Position numbers and translations under genes: made by a program
Part shown: piece after piece, positions 1 to 7,279 of the stretch
Numbering within the stretch: position 1 is the first letter of the stretch
Layout: every line of letters starts with the position of its first letter
NCBI GenBank assembly: GCA_900548085.1
Contig: URJF01000034.1
Coordinates: forward strand, 1-12,822
DNA length: 12,822 nt
Origin: an uncultured Oscillospiraceae bacterium
GTDB taxonomy: Bacteria; Bacillota; Clostridia; Oscillospirales; Acutalibacteraceae
Reading direction: 5' to 3'
The notes under the pieces: generated by a model
Seen by the model: only the letters and a program-made list of their open reading frames with translations
The model's database searches: none
Told to the model about the DNA's origin: nothing

Positions 1-36
1 TATCACATCTTTGTTTTTTCGGAAAGAGGAGTGAAT

Positions 37-1500
37 ATGCAAAATATACTCTTAGCTATGTCAGTGGACGACATTATTTCTAAGATAGACAACTGGGTAT
101 GGGGCTGGACTCTTATTGTCCTTATTCTTGCGGCAGGCTTGTGGCTCACTGTACGCACAGGCTTTGTTCAGGTGAAGCATCTTGGTAAAGCGCTCAAATT
201 TATGATTAAAAATGAAGAAGAGGGCGAGGGCGAGGTTACATCTTTCGGTGCACTGTGTACTGCACTGTCGGCTACTATAGGTACCGGTAATATTGTAGGT
301 GTTGCAACTGCTATTTGCCTCGGTGGTCCTGGCGCACTGTTCTGGATGCTTGTGGCAGCTTTCTTTGGTATGGCGACTAAGTACAGCGAGGGCTTTTTGG
401 CAGTTAGGTTTAGAGAAAAAACCGAGCACGGTCACTACTTGGGTGGCCCGTTCTATTATATTGAAAAGGGCATGGGACCAAAGTGGAAGTGGCTGTCTAA
501 GCTGTTTGCTGCTTTCGGCGTGTTCGTAGGTCTGTTCGGTATCGGTACCTTTACTCAGATTAACGGTATTACAACAGCTATCAATAATTTCTTTGACGAA
601 AACAGTGAGCATATCGCTTTTACTATCGGTGACTACAGCTATACATGGGCTACTGTTATCGGCGGTCTTTTCATTACCGTTTGTGTAGCGCTTGTTGTTA
701 TCGGCGGAATTAAGCGTATTGCAAAAATCAGCCAGGTTATCGTTCCGTTTATGGCTGTTACTTATGTTGTAATTGTTCTTATCATTGTCATTTGCAACAT
801 AAAGGAGCTTCCGTCTGCAGTAGTTCTCATAGTAAAGAGTGCTTTTGTTCCTAAGGCTGTACTCGGCGCAGGTGCAGGTGTAACGCTTAAGCTTGCTATG
901 CAAAAGGGTATCGGCAGAGGTATCTTTTCAAACGAGGCAGGTCTCGGCTCCGCTCCTATAGCTGCCGCAGCTGCTAAGACTAACGATACCGTCCGTCAAG
1001 GCCTTGTTACAATGACAGGTACATTTATTGATACTATAGTTATTTGTACACTGACAGGCCTTTCTATCATAGTTACCGGTGCGCAGAATTCTTATGTTCC
1101 CGGCAAGATGGAGGGCGTCAGCATAACTACAGTTGCTTGGCAAAAGGGGTTACCCTGGAGCGAGCCTATATCTGCATTTATTCTTATGCTCTGCCTGACT
1201 TTCTTTGCATTCACCACTATTCTCGGTTGGGATTACTACAGCGAGCGCTGTCTTGAGTATCTTACCCATTCCCAAAAGGCTGTTAAGGTGTACAGATACA
1301 TTTATATTCTTGCAGTGTTCTTCGGCCCCTATCTTACAGTTTCGGCAGTGTGGAATATCGCAGATATATTCAATGGACTTATGGCTTTTCCGAACCTTAT
1401 CGCTCTGTTTGCACTCAGCGGAGTTGTCGGAAAAGAAACTCGTGCTTATTTTGCAGAGAAAAATCACGACCTAAAAGAATTGTCAAAGAACCGTAAGTAA
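37..1500 (+). CDS. Sodium:alanine/glycine symporter, AGCS family
   Basis: A 487-residue polytopic inner-membrane protein of the alanine-or-glycine:cation symporter family (AgcS/AlsT/DagA), which couples Na+ (or H+) entry to uptake of small neutral amino acids. Seen in the sequence: many hydrophobic segments, the family block GTGNIVG at residues 82-88 followed by a Gly/Pro-rich helix, and the second hallmark block GRGIFSNEAGLGSA at 293-306. Length is normal for the family (450-550). I chose the ATG at 37 because the Shine-Dalgarno AGGAG lies at 27-31. An in-frame GTG at 31 overlaps that ribosome binding site and is too close to be used. It stands alone: a terminator follows at once, and the upstream promoter lies outside the window. 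The substrate could be alanine, glycine, serine or glutamine; the sequence alone does not decide. Family assignment is very secure. Confidence 0.95.
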   Translation: MQNILLAMSVDDIISKIDNWVWGWTLIVLILAAGLWLTVRTGFVQVKHLGKALKFMIKNEEEGEGEVTSFGALCTALSATIGTGNIVGVATAICLGGPGALFWMLVAAFFGMATKYSEGFLAVRFREKTEHGHYLGGPFYYIEKGMGPKWKWLSKLFAAFGVFVGLFGIGTFTQINGITTAINNFFDENSEHIAFTIGDYSYTWATVIGGLFITVCVALVVIGGIKRIAKISQVIVPFMAVTYVVIVLIIVICNIKELPSAVVLIVKSAFVPKAVLGAGAGVTLKLAMQKGIGRGIFSNEAGLGSAPIAAAAAKTNDTVRQGLVTMTGTFIDTIVICTLTGLSIIVTGAQNSYVPGKMEGVSITTVAWQKGLPWSEPISAFILMLCLTFFAFTTILGWDYYSERCLEYLTHSQKAVKVYRYIYILAVFFGPYLTVSAVWNIADIFNGLMAFPNLIALFALSGVVGKETRAYFAEKNHDLKELSKNRK

Positions 1501-1515
1501 TGACAGGATTTAACA

Positions 1516-1560
1516 AAAACGGAGACTTTCGGATTTATTTTCGTCGGTCTCCGTTTTGTT
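1516..1560 (+). terminator. Intrinsic terminator after the AGCS symporter gene
   Basis: Perfect 11-bp inverted repeat, AAAACGGAGAC (1516-1526) and GTCTCCGTTTT (1547-1557), with a 20-nt loop. The 3' arm runs into a T-rich end. It starts 16 nt after the stop codon and isolates the symporter from the following glucosidase gene. Confidence 0.85.
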
Positions 1561-1585
1561 TGTAAAAAATGCACAAAAATAATGG

Positions 1586-1614
1586 TTGATATATAATTCT
1601 TTTTATAGTATAAT
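1586..1614 (+). promoter_or_regulatory. Sigma-A-type promoter of the GH3 gene
   Basis: TTGATA (1586-1591), a 17-bp spacer, then TATAAT (1609-1614). Start of transcription is expected near 1621, giving a leader of about 30 nt before the ATG at 1652. No catabolite-repression (cre) box was recognised by eye. Confidence 0.75.
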
Positions 1615-1651
1615 ATATCTGCTATATTTTAAAAAACGAAAGGAGTTCTTT

Positions 1652-4102
1652 ATGAAACACCCTGAAATCGTTGGAAAAATGAGCCTGGAGCAAAAGGCTG
1701 CATTTGTTTCCGGCTTTGACTATTGGCATCTTGAGGAAGCACCGGAACTCGGATTGCCTAAGATTATGATTACTGACGGCCCTCACGGTCTGCGTAAACA
1801 AAATACCGACAAGAAATCATCCGGTGGTATCGGATTAGGCAACTCCGTGCCTGCTACCTGTTTTCCACCTGCCGCTACATCTTCTTGCTCTTGGGATCCT
1901 GATTTGTTGTTCCAAGAAGGTGAGGCAATGGGCAAGGAATGTCTTAAGGAAAAGGTTTCTACCATCCTCGGTCCCGGTACTAATATTAAGCGTTCACCGG
2001 TTTGCGGCCGTAACTTTGAGTATTTCAGCGAGGATCCGCTCCTTGCAGGTAAGTGCTCGGCAGCTGTTATCAACGGCGTTCAGTCAAAGGGCGTAGGTAC
2101 TTCACTTAAGCACTTCTGCTGTAACTCGCAGGAGGCATTCCGTATGGTAATCAACGAGGTTATCGACGAGCGTGCTATGCGTGAGATTTATCTTACAGCA
2201 TTCGAAATTGCTATCAAAGAGGCACAGCCTTGGACAGTAATGAATTCTTACAATAAAATCAACGGCGTTTACGGTTCGGAAAATGCTCACACACAGCAGG
2301 AAATTGCCAGAGGTGAGTGGGGATTCAAGGGTTTATTCGTTACCGACTGGGGCTCATCAGTAGACAGAGTTCCAGGATTGAAGAACGGTACCGACCTTGA
2401 GATGCCATCATCGGGCGCTCTCAATACACAGCGTATTATTGCCGCAGTAAAAGACGGTTCTCTCGATGAAGAAATCCTTAATGAGAGAGTAGATAATGTT
2501 GTTGAACTTATCATTAAGTCAAAGCCTGCTCTCGAAAAAGAGCATACATATGATCCTGAGGAGCATCACAGAATTGCTCAAAAGGTTGCAGAAGGTTCAA
2601 TGGTTCTCCTTAAGAATGAGGAGTCAATCCTTCCTCTTAAGGCAGGTCAAAAGGTTGCAGTTATCGGTGAAATGGCTAAGTCACCTCGTTTCCAGGGTGC
2701 AGGTTCATCTGTTATTAATCCAACTAAACTTGACAACGCATATGACGAGCTCAAGAAGCTCGGCGTAGATATGACATATGCTCAGGCATACGAAAAGAGC
2801 AAGGATGAGGTTAACGAAACTCTCTTTGCCGAAGCAGAGAAGGTTGCTTCCGCTGCTGATGTAGCAGTAGTATTTGTAGGCCTTACAGAAGAATTTGAGG
2901 GCGAGGGCTATGACAGAGTTGATATCAATATGCCACAGTCTCATAATGCTCTTGTTGACAGAATTTCAAAAGCTAACCCGAATACAGTTGTTGTTCTGGC
3001 AGGCGGTTCTGTAGTATATATTCCTTGGCTCAATGAGGTTAAGGCTCTCCTTAACAGCGGTTTGGGCGGTCAGGCAGGCGGCGCAGCTGTAGCAAGAATT
3101 CTCACAGGCGCAGTTAATCCGTCAGGTAAGACCTCCGAGACCTATCCTATCACTTTCCAGGATAACCCGACTTACGGTATTTATCCGGGCGGTCCTGTTA
3201 CATCTGAGCACAGAGAAGGCGTTTATATCGGCTACAGATATTATGATGCAGCAAAGAAAGATGTACTCTTCCCATTTGGTTACGGCCTTTCATATACCAC
3301 ATTTGAGTATAGTGATATTAAACTTTCTGCAGATAAGATTAAGGACACTGATACAGTTACTGTTTCATTTAAGATTAAGAACACAGGCTCAGTAGACGGT
3401 GCCGAAGTTGCTGAGGTTTATGTAGCAGACAAAGAGTCTACTATCTTCCGTCCCGAAAAAGAACTTCGTGCATTCAAGAAGGTATTTATCAAAGCAGGCG
3501 AAACAGCCGAGGTTTCCCTTGAACTTTCAAAGCGTGCATTTGCATTCTTCAATGTGAATATAAATGATTGGTGCGTTGAGTCCGGCGACTTTGATATCCT
3601 TGTAGGAACATCCTCAAGAGATATCAGATTGACTGCTACACTCACAGTAGATGCTCCACAGGTTGACATTCCTGATTACAGAGCTACTGCTCCTGCTTAT
3701 TACAATGATGTTGCCAATATCACTCGTGATGATTTTGCTGCAGTTTACGGTGAGCTTCCTAATCCTGAGATTGATAAGAGCAAGAAGATTGACCGTTACT
3801 GCTGTCTCAATGATGCAGCTCATACAAAGTGGGGCGGCAAACTTTGCAGACTTATCAACAAGGTTATGGTTAAGTTCGGATCTGCCGAAAACGGTGACGG
3901 AAAGATGCTTGCAGCTATGGCTACACAAATTCCTATCCGTAACTTTGTACAGATGTCTATGGGTGTATTCTCTGAGGATATGGCAGAAGGCCTCCTTATG
4001 ATGCTCAATGACGACGAGTCGAGTTTCGTAGGCTTTAACAGGATTTTCTGGAGACTCGGCGGTGCACTTACCCGTCTCCCGGCATTACTTAAAGCAATCT
4101 AA
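1652..4102 (+). CDS. Glycoside hydrolase family 3 beta-glucosidase
   Basis: An 816-residue GH3 enzyme that removes terminal non-reducing beta-linked glucose (or a related sugar) from oligosaccharides by a retaining mechanism. There is no signal peptide, so it probably acts in the cytoplasm on imported oligosaccharides. Seen: substrate-pocket motif DGPHGLR starting at D42, GRNFEYFSEDP with R120, KHFCCNSQE with K153/H154, and the nucleophile motif VTDWG with D232. Then comes the alpha/beta sandwich domain with EGYDR, whose E418 is the likely acid/base, and a fibronectin III-like domain ending near residue 665. A further 150 residues follow with a conserved-looking PIRNFVQMSMGVFSEDM stretch. The start is the ATG at 1652 because AAAGGAG sits 6-7 nt upstream; the frame is open back to 1586, but that is the promoter. 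Exact specificity (glucoside, xyloside, other) is not determined. It has its own promoter and terminator. Confidence 0.95.
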   Translation: MKHPEIVGKMSLEQKAAFVSGFDYWHLEEAPELGLPKIMITDGPHGLRKQNTDKKSSGGIGLGNSVPATCFPPAATSSCSWDPDLLFQEGEAMGKECLKEKVSTILGPGTNIKRSPVCGRNFEYFSEDPLLAGKCSAAVINGVQSKGVGTSLKHFCCNSQEAFRMVINEVIDERAMREIYLTAFEIAIKEAQPWTVMNSYNKINGVYGSENAHTQQEIARGEWGFKGLFVTDWGSSVDRVPGLKNGTDLEMPSSGALNTQRIIAAVKDGSLDEEILNERVDNVVELIIKSKPALEKEHTYDPEEHHRIAQKVAEGSMVLLKNEESILPLKAGQKVAVIGEMAKSPRFQGAGSSVINPTKLDNAYDELKKLGVDMTYAQAYEKSKDEVNETLFAEAEKVASAADVAVVFVGLTEEFEGEGYDRVDINMPQSHNALVDRISKANPNTVVVLAGGSVVYIPWLNEVKALLNSGLGGQAGGAAVARILTGAVNPSGKTSETYPITFQDNPTYGIYPGGPVTSEHREGVYIGYRYYDAAKKDVLFPFGYGLSYTTFEYSDIKLSADKIKDTDTVTVSFKIKNTGSVDGAEVAEVYVADKESTIFRPEKELRAFKKVFIKAGETAEVSLELSKRAFAFFNVNINDWCVESGDFDILVGTSSRDIRLTATLTVDAPQVDIPDYRATAPAYYNDVANITRDDFAAVYGELPNPEIDKSKKIDRYCCLNDAAHTKWGGKLCRLINKVMVKFGSAENGDGKMLAAMATQIPIRNFVQMSMGVFSEDMAEGLLMMLNDDESSFVGFNRIFWRLGGALTRLPALLKAI

Positions 4103-4121
4103 CCTATTATATAATAGTATT

Positions 4122-4153
4122 AAAAAGCAGACAGTTTTTCTGTCTGCTTTTTT
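4122..4153 (+). terminator. Intrinsic terminator after the GH3 gene
   Basis: Perfect stem AAAAAGCAGACAG (4122-4134) paired with CTGTCTGCTTTTT (4140-4152), a T5 loop and a final T run. A strong, classical Rho-independent terminator 19 nt after the stop codon. Confidence 0.93.
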
Positions 4154-4162
4154 GCGTAAAGA

Positions 4163-4210
4163 AAATCACTTTACAAATAATTAAATTGATGTGAACCAAA
4201 TCACTTTACA
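4163..4210. repeat. 13-bp direct repeat pair
   Basis: AAATCACTTTACA occurs exactly at 4163-4175 and again at 4198-4210, 35 bp start to start (a little over three helical turns). The position between a terminator and the YhgE gene would suit a pair of regulator sites, but A/T-rich chance similarity is possible. Confidence 0.5.
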
Positions 4211-4296
4211 GCTGCATTGTGAAACTGAGATAACATTTGCACAAACGAATACCAGTTTTGGCGGCGCAAAATATACATTTGTAACAAAAATAAGAA

Positions 4297-4326
4297 AACT
4301 ATACAAGTGTATATGCTTGTATAGTT
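4297..4326. repeat. Perfect 11-bp inverted repeat (operator or hairpin)
   Basis: AACTATACAAG (4297-4307) and CTTGTATAGTT (4316-4326) are exact reverse complements around an 8-nt centre. No gene ends just upstream, so a terminator is not needed here unless a small RNA is made. Alternatives are a dimeric repressor operator about 80 bp before the YhgE start codon, or a terminator, since T5 follows at 4329-4333. The sequence shows the symmetry; the function is inference. Confidence 0.6.
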
Positions 4327-4404
4327 ACTTTTTGGCCTAAAGAGATTACAATGAGTAATACAGAAATATACAAATAGTCTTAATGCGGCAAAGGAGAGGA
4401 TATT

Positions 4405-7074
4405 ATGGCTGCTAAAAGCAAAAACAAGTGGATAGCAAAAGCTGTAGTAATTATAGGTGTAATTATTATACCATTATTATATAGCTTCTTCTATCTCGAA
4501 GCCTTCTGGGATCCATATGCAAGACTGGACGATGTTCCTGTCGCTGTAGTAAATCTCGACAAAGGCGCAAACATCAATGGTAAAAACAGAAACATAGGCC
4601 AGGAGATTTGTGATAATCTTAAGGAAGACGGTTCGCTTGACTTCAGATTTGTATCTGATAAGAATGCAAAGGATGGCGTTCTGAACCAAGATTATTATGC
4701 ATCAATTACTATTCCGGCTGATTTTTCTTCTAATGTATCCACTATTACAGAGGATACCGAAAAGTTGCACAGCCAAATAGTTTATTCTGCTAACCAAAAG
4801 AAAAACTACCTTGCGGCTCAAATCTTAGAGAACGCAATGCCTACTATTAAGGAAACTGTTAATTCCAGTATAGATAAAGAAATTATTACTACTTTATCCG
4901 ATAAGCTTAACAGTGTACCGGATCAGATGGGCGAACTTCAAGACGGACTTCAGCAGTTGTCCGACGGCTCAAAGACATTGGCTAACGGTACTTCCGATTT
5001 GGATAAGGGTGCTACCACTCTTAAGGATGGCTCTAAGACATTGTCCGGTGGTGCTACACAGGTCGCCGACGGTTCAAAAACACTTAACAACGGTATCTCT
5101 ACACTTAAGACCGGTACAGCGCAACTTAAGTCAGCTGTTCCGACTTTAGCATCAGGTGTAGGTGCTCTCGATACAGGTGCCAAGAAACTCAGCCTCGGTG
5201 CAGATTCTCTGAGTGCAGGTCTTACAACTTATACAAACGGTGTTGCTTCTGCAGCTAACGGAGCAGGCACACTCAGCACAGGACTTACAACTTACACCAA
5301 TGGTGTTGCTTCTGCAGCAGACGGTGCTGGTACACTTAAATCAGGTGTTGCAACATACACCGCAGGCGTTTCTTCTGCAAAGGATGGCTCAAGCACACTT
5401 AGTGCAGGCATCAACACATACACTGCCGGAGCATCAAAGCTTTATAGCGGTTCTACTGATTTGTACAACGGTGTTAAGAAAGCGTCAAAGGGCGTTTCCA
5501 CCATTCAGTCATCTGTAGATGAATCTATCGATAAGCTGAACACAACTGCAAGCGATACTGTTCTCGGTACTCTTGAGGCAGGTTCAAAGTCTGTTTCATC
5601 CAGCACACAGAGCGCAGTAAAGATTATCGAAAATGCGCAGACTCTTATCAAGGCATACAATGCAACAAATGACAGCATGTATTTGACTCAGCTCAATTCT
5701 GTACTTAATATGATTACAAGCGATCAGCTTACTGCTCTTAACCAAGGATCACAGCAGGTTAACGCAGGTACACTTCAGCTTATCGCAGGTATGAAAGAGG
5801 TTAAGACAAACACAAAGGACCTAAAGGATGGACTCGCTCTCCTTCAGAGTTCCTTCGGTGATGAGAGCACAGAGAACACTTTAATTAACGGTGCTTATGC
5901 AATCAATGCAGGACTTAAGCAGTTGACTGACAACAACGCAGTCCTCAAGGGCGGCGCTGCTCAGCTTGAACTCGGTCTCCAGACTCTTGCTGCAAATAAT
6001 GATACACTCAATGGCGGCATATCACAGCTTAGTGCAGGCCTTGATACACTTAAGGCTAACAACAGCACTCTTACAAGCGGTTCATCTCAGGTCGCAGACG
6101 GTGCTAAGCAGCTTGCAGACGGCACAAGCACACTTAATGCAAATGTACCTACATTGTCAAACGGTGTAGCAAAACTTGATTCAGGAGCAAGCCAGCTTCT
6201 TACAGGTTCAAATGCACTCTACAGTGGTGCTAAGCAGGTAGCAGACGGTTCTGTATCTCTCTACAATGGTGTCCTTTCACTTAAGGCCGGTACCTCAAAG
6301 CTCAACAGTGGTGCAAACACCCTTAAGGACGGTATAGATACCGCAAAGGACGGCGTTGATGACTCTGTTAAGGATACTAATAAACAGCTCAAGGCACTTG
6401 ACGGCTTGGCAGATTATGCCGAAGAGCCTGCAAGCGTAAAGACAGAGTTTGTTCAGCCGGTTGAAAATTACGGCTCAGCATTTGCTCCATACTTCATGGG
6501 CTTGTCACTGTGGGTAGGCGGATTGATGATATTCTTCGGTATCTATCTTGATTATACTAAGAAGATTAAGTCACTCACAAAGGATGGCAAGAGCTTCAGA
6601 AGGAAATGTCTTGCATTCGGCGGCATCAGCGCTGCTCAGGGCGTAGCTCTTGCATTCATCATCAAGTTTGCTCTCGGTATTGTGGTCAATAACTTTGCAA
6701 TGCTTATCGGCTCCTGTGTTCTCGTATCGCTATGCTTTATGTTGATTATTCAGTTCTTCATAATGTACACGGGCAATGTGGGCAAGTTTATCTCGCTGTT
6801 GCTGTTGATTCTTCAGCTGACATCTTGTGCAGGTACATTCCCACTTGAGACACAAAACGGTTTCTTCCAGTTTATCAACAAGTTCTTGCCGATGACATAT
6901 TCTACTCAGCTCTTCAAAGAGGCTATCAGCGGCACAGCAGGCAGCTGGGCAGCTAAGAATGCAGCAGTAATTGCAGCATTTACAGTAGGATTCCTTGTTC
7001 TCGGCGGTATCGCAAGATTTATTGAGAAATCAAAGGAAAAGAAAAATATTTCTCTCCAGCCACAAGAAGCATAA
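4405..7074 (+). CDS. YhgE/Pip family membrane protein with long extracellular stalk
   Basis: An 889-residue protein of the YhgE/Pip family (Pip is the Lactococcus phage infection protein; EsaA/YueB of type VII secretion is a distant relative). The cellular role of stand-alone members is unknown. Seen: one N-terminal membrane segment (about residues 10-33); a globular part to about 165; then about 500 residues rich in the X3-Leu-X2-Gly heptad (LSDG, LADG, LNSG types). The C-terminal part, from F693, carries five to six membrane helices with a PMTY motif at 829-832, resembling the ABC-2 permease fold. Residues 269-352 are four 21-residue tandem repeats. A less repetitive insert at about 370-470 splits the heptad region in two, suggesting a stalk that runs out and back. 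Start: ATG at 4405 with AAGGAGAGG just upstream. It has its own terminator, and no ESX/WXG100 or EssC genes lie nearby. Confidence 0.92.
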   Translation: MAAKSKNKWIAKAVVIIGVIIIPLLYSFFYLEAFWDPYARLDDVPVAVVNLDKGANINGKNRNIGQEICDNLKEDGSLDFRFVSDKNAKDGVLNQDYYASITIPADFSSNVSTITEDTEKLHSQIVYSANQKKNYLAAQILENAMPTIKETVNSSIDKEIITTLSDKLNSVPDQMGELQDGLQQLSDGSKTLANGTSDLDKGATTLKDGSKTLSGGATQVADGSKTLNNGISTLKTGTAQLKSAVPTLASGVGALDTGAKKLSLGADSLSAGLTTYTNGVASAANGAGTLSTGLTTYTNGVASAADGAGTLKSGVATYTAGVSSAKDGSSTLSAGINTYTAGASKLYSGSTDLYNGVKKASKGVSTIQSSVDESIDKLNTTASDTVLGTLEAGSKSVSSSTQSAVKIIENAQTLIKAYNATNDSMYLTQLNSVLNMITSDQLTALNQGSQQVNAGTLQLIAGMKEVKTNTKDLKDGLALLQSSFGDESTENTLINGAYAINAGLKQLTDNNAVLKGGAAQLELGLQTLAANNDTLNGGISQLSAGLDTLKANNSTLTSGSSQVADGAKQLADGTSTLNANVPTLSNGVAKLDSGASQLLTGSNALYSGAKQVADGSVSLYNGVLSLKAGTSKLNSGANTLKDGIDTAKDGVDDSVKDTNKQLKALDGLADYAEEPASVKTEFVQPVENYGSAFAPYFMGLSLWVGGLMIFFGIYLDYTKKIKSLTKDGKSFRRKCLAFGGISAAQGVALAFIIKFALGIVVNNFAMLIGSCVLVSLCFMLIIQFFIMYTGNVGKFISLLLLILQLTSCAGTFPLETQNGFFQFINKFLPMTYSTQLFKEAISGTAGSWAAKNAAVIAAFTVGFLVLGGIARFIEKSKEKKNISLQPQEA
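5209..5460 (+). repeat. Four 63-bp in-frame tandem repeats in the YhgE/Pip gene
   Basis: Units begin at 5209, 5272, 5335 and 5398, each encoding 21 residues of the form LSAGLTTYTNGVASAANGAGT. Units 1 and 2 differ at only two residues; units 3 and 4 are progressively more divergent. Each unit is three seven-residue turns, so gain or loss of a unit keeps frame and heptad register and would only change stalk length. Confidence 0.9.
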
Positions 7075-7088
7075 AATATAAATGATTT

Positions 7089-7124
7089 TCCCTCTCGGTT
7101 ACTAAAGTGCCGAGAGGGATTTTT
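7089..7124 (+). terminator. Intrinsic terminator after the YhgE/Pip gene
   Basis: Perfect 10-bp stem TCCCTCTCGG (7089-7098) and CCGAGAGGGA (7110-7119) with an 11-nt loop, followed by TTTTT. It starts 14 nt after the stop codon, so the kinase gene downstream needs its own promoter. Confidence 0.92.
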
Positions 7125-7135
7125 ATGTTATGGTG

Positions 7136-7164
7136 TTGTATTTGTATTTTGTTTGTGCTAAAAT
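7136..7164 (+). promoter_or_regulatory. Extended -10 promoter of the 5S-like leader and kinase gene
   Basis: TTGTAT (7136-7141), a 17-bp spacer, then TAAAAT (7159-7164) preceded by TGC, i.e. an extended -10 (TGnTAAAAT). Predicted transcription start is near 7171, exactly at the first base of a small hairpin (GTCAG 7171-7175 with CTGAC 7182-7186). The leader to the kinase ATG would be about 109 nt. Confidence 0.7.
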
Positions 7165-7189
7165 AATCCCGTCAGCCGAAACTGACAAA

Positions 7190-7234
7190 ATTGAGATAAC
7201 CTGTTCCCATTCCGAACACAGCAGTAAAGCTCTT
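7190..7234 (+). ncRNA. 5S rRNA-derived or 5S-like RNA segment (partial)
   Basis: The 36 nt at 7199-7234 contain the hallmark 5S rRNA string TGTTCCCATTCCGAACACAG followed by AAGCTC. Against the Bacillus subtilis 5S sequence as I recall it (about nt 27-62), 31 of 36 positions agree. Two of the five differences (7202 and 7220) are partners in helix III, changing C-G to T-A, so pairing is kept. The bases just upstream (TTGAGATA) also resemble 5S. The rest of 5S (helix I, helices IV and V, loops D and E) is absent, so this is not a working 5S rRNA. It is either a truncated relic or a short RNA or leader that copies the helix III/loop C arm. Identity to 5S is seen directly; function is unknown. Confidence 0.8.
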
Positions 7235-7267
7235 GCATACTATTTGTATTGCAGGAGCATTTTTATT
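7229..7267 (+). terminator. Terminator-like hairpin ending at the kinase Shine-Dalgarno
   Basis: GCTCTTGCA (7229-7237) pairs with TGCAGGAGC (7250-7258), 9 bp with one T-G wobble and a 12-nt loop, then ATTTTTATTT-like T-rich bases to 7267. The 5' arm is the GCTCTT of the 5S-like segment. The Shine-Dalgarno GGAGG follows at 7269-7273. It could end a short RNA of about 97 nt started near 7171, and act as an attenuator for the kinase gene. Confidence 0.65.
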
Positions 7268-7279
7268 TGGAGGATTTTT

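Larger units (their letters stand above)
4154..4404. other. A/T-rich intergenic region upstream of the YhgE/Pip gene
   Basis: The GH3-YhgE gap is 302 bases; after the terminator, 251 bases remain with no convincing gene. They hold a 13-bp direct repeat (4163-4175 and 4198-4210) and a perfect 11-bp inverted repeat (4297-4326). The promoter of the YhgE gene is not obvious. ATTACA (4345-4350) with TATACA (4367-4372) at 16 bp is a weak candidate. TTGTAA (4279-4284) with TATACA (4300-4305) is spaced only 15 bp and would overlap the inverted repeat. Confidence 0.6.

Noticed and set aside
61..903. A 280-codon open frame on the minus strand opposite the AGCS symporter gene
   Set aside because: Its translation is Cys/Asn/Ser/Lys-rich with no recognisable domain or ribosome binding site. 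It is the reverse-strand shadow of a well-supported symporter gene.
1586..1651. In-frame N-terminal extension of the GH3 gene by 22 residues
   Set aside because: The stretch contains the -35 and -10 hexamers and ends in the ribosome binding site. The ATG at 1652 has ideal spacing and matches the usual GH3 N-terminus.
4351..4377. An 8-codon open frame (MSNTEIYK) before the YhgE/Pip gene as a leader peptide
   Set aside because: It has only a weak Shine-Dalgarno, no run of regulatory codons and no adjoining attenuator hairpin; chance is the simpler explanation.
5209..5460. CRISPR-like array or selfish DNA repeats
   Set aside because: The repeats are contiguous without spacers, keep the reading frame, and encode regular heptads of the stalk.
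4405..7074. A type VII secretion locus based on EsaA-like similarity
   Set aside because: No WXG100 substrate, EssB/EssC ATPase or other secretion gene is present on either side. The protein fits the stand-alone YhgE/Pip group better.
7190..7267. A complete, functional 5S rRNA gene
   Set aside because: Only about one third of 5S is recognisable. The helix I strands and the whole helix IV/V arm are missing, and the sequence ends in a terminator hairpin instead.
7130..7279. In-frame N-terminal extension of the P-loop kinase by 50 residues
   Set aside because: It overlaps the promoter, 5S-like block and terminator hairpin, and the Walker A motif would be displaced from its normal place near residue 11. 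GGAGG precedes the ATG at 7280.
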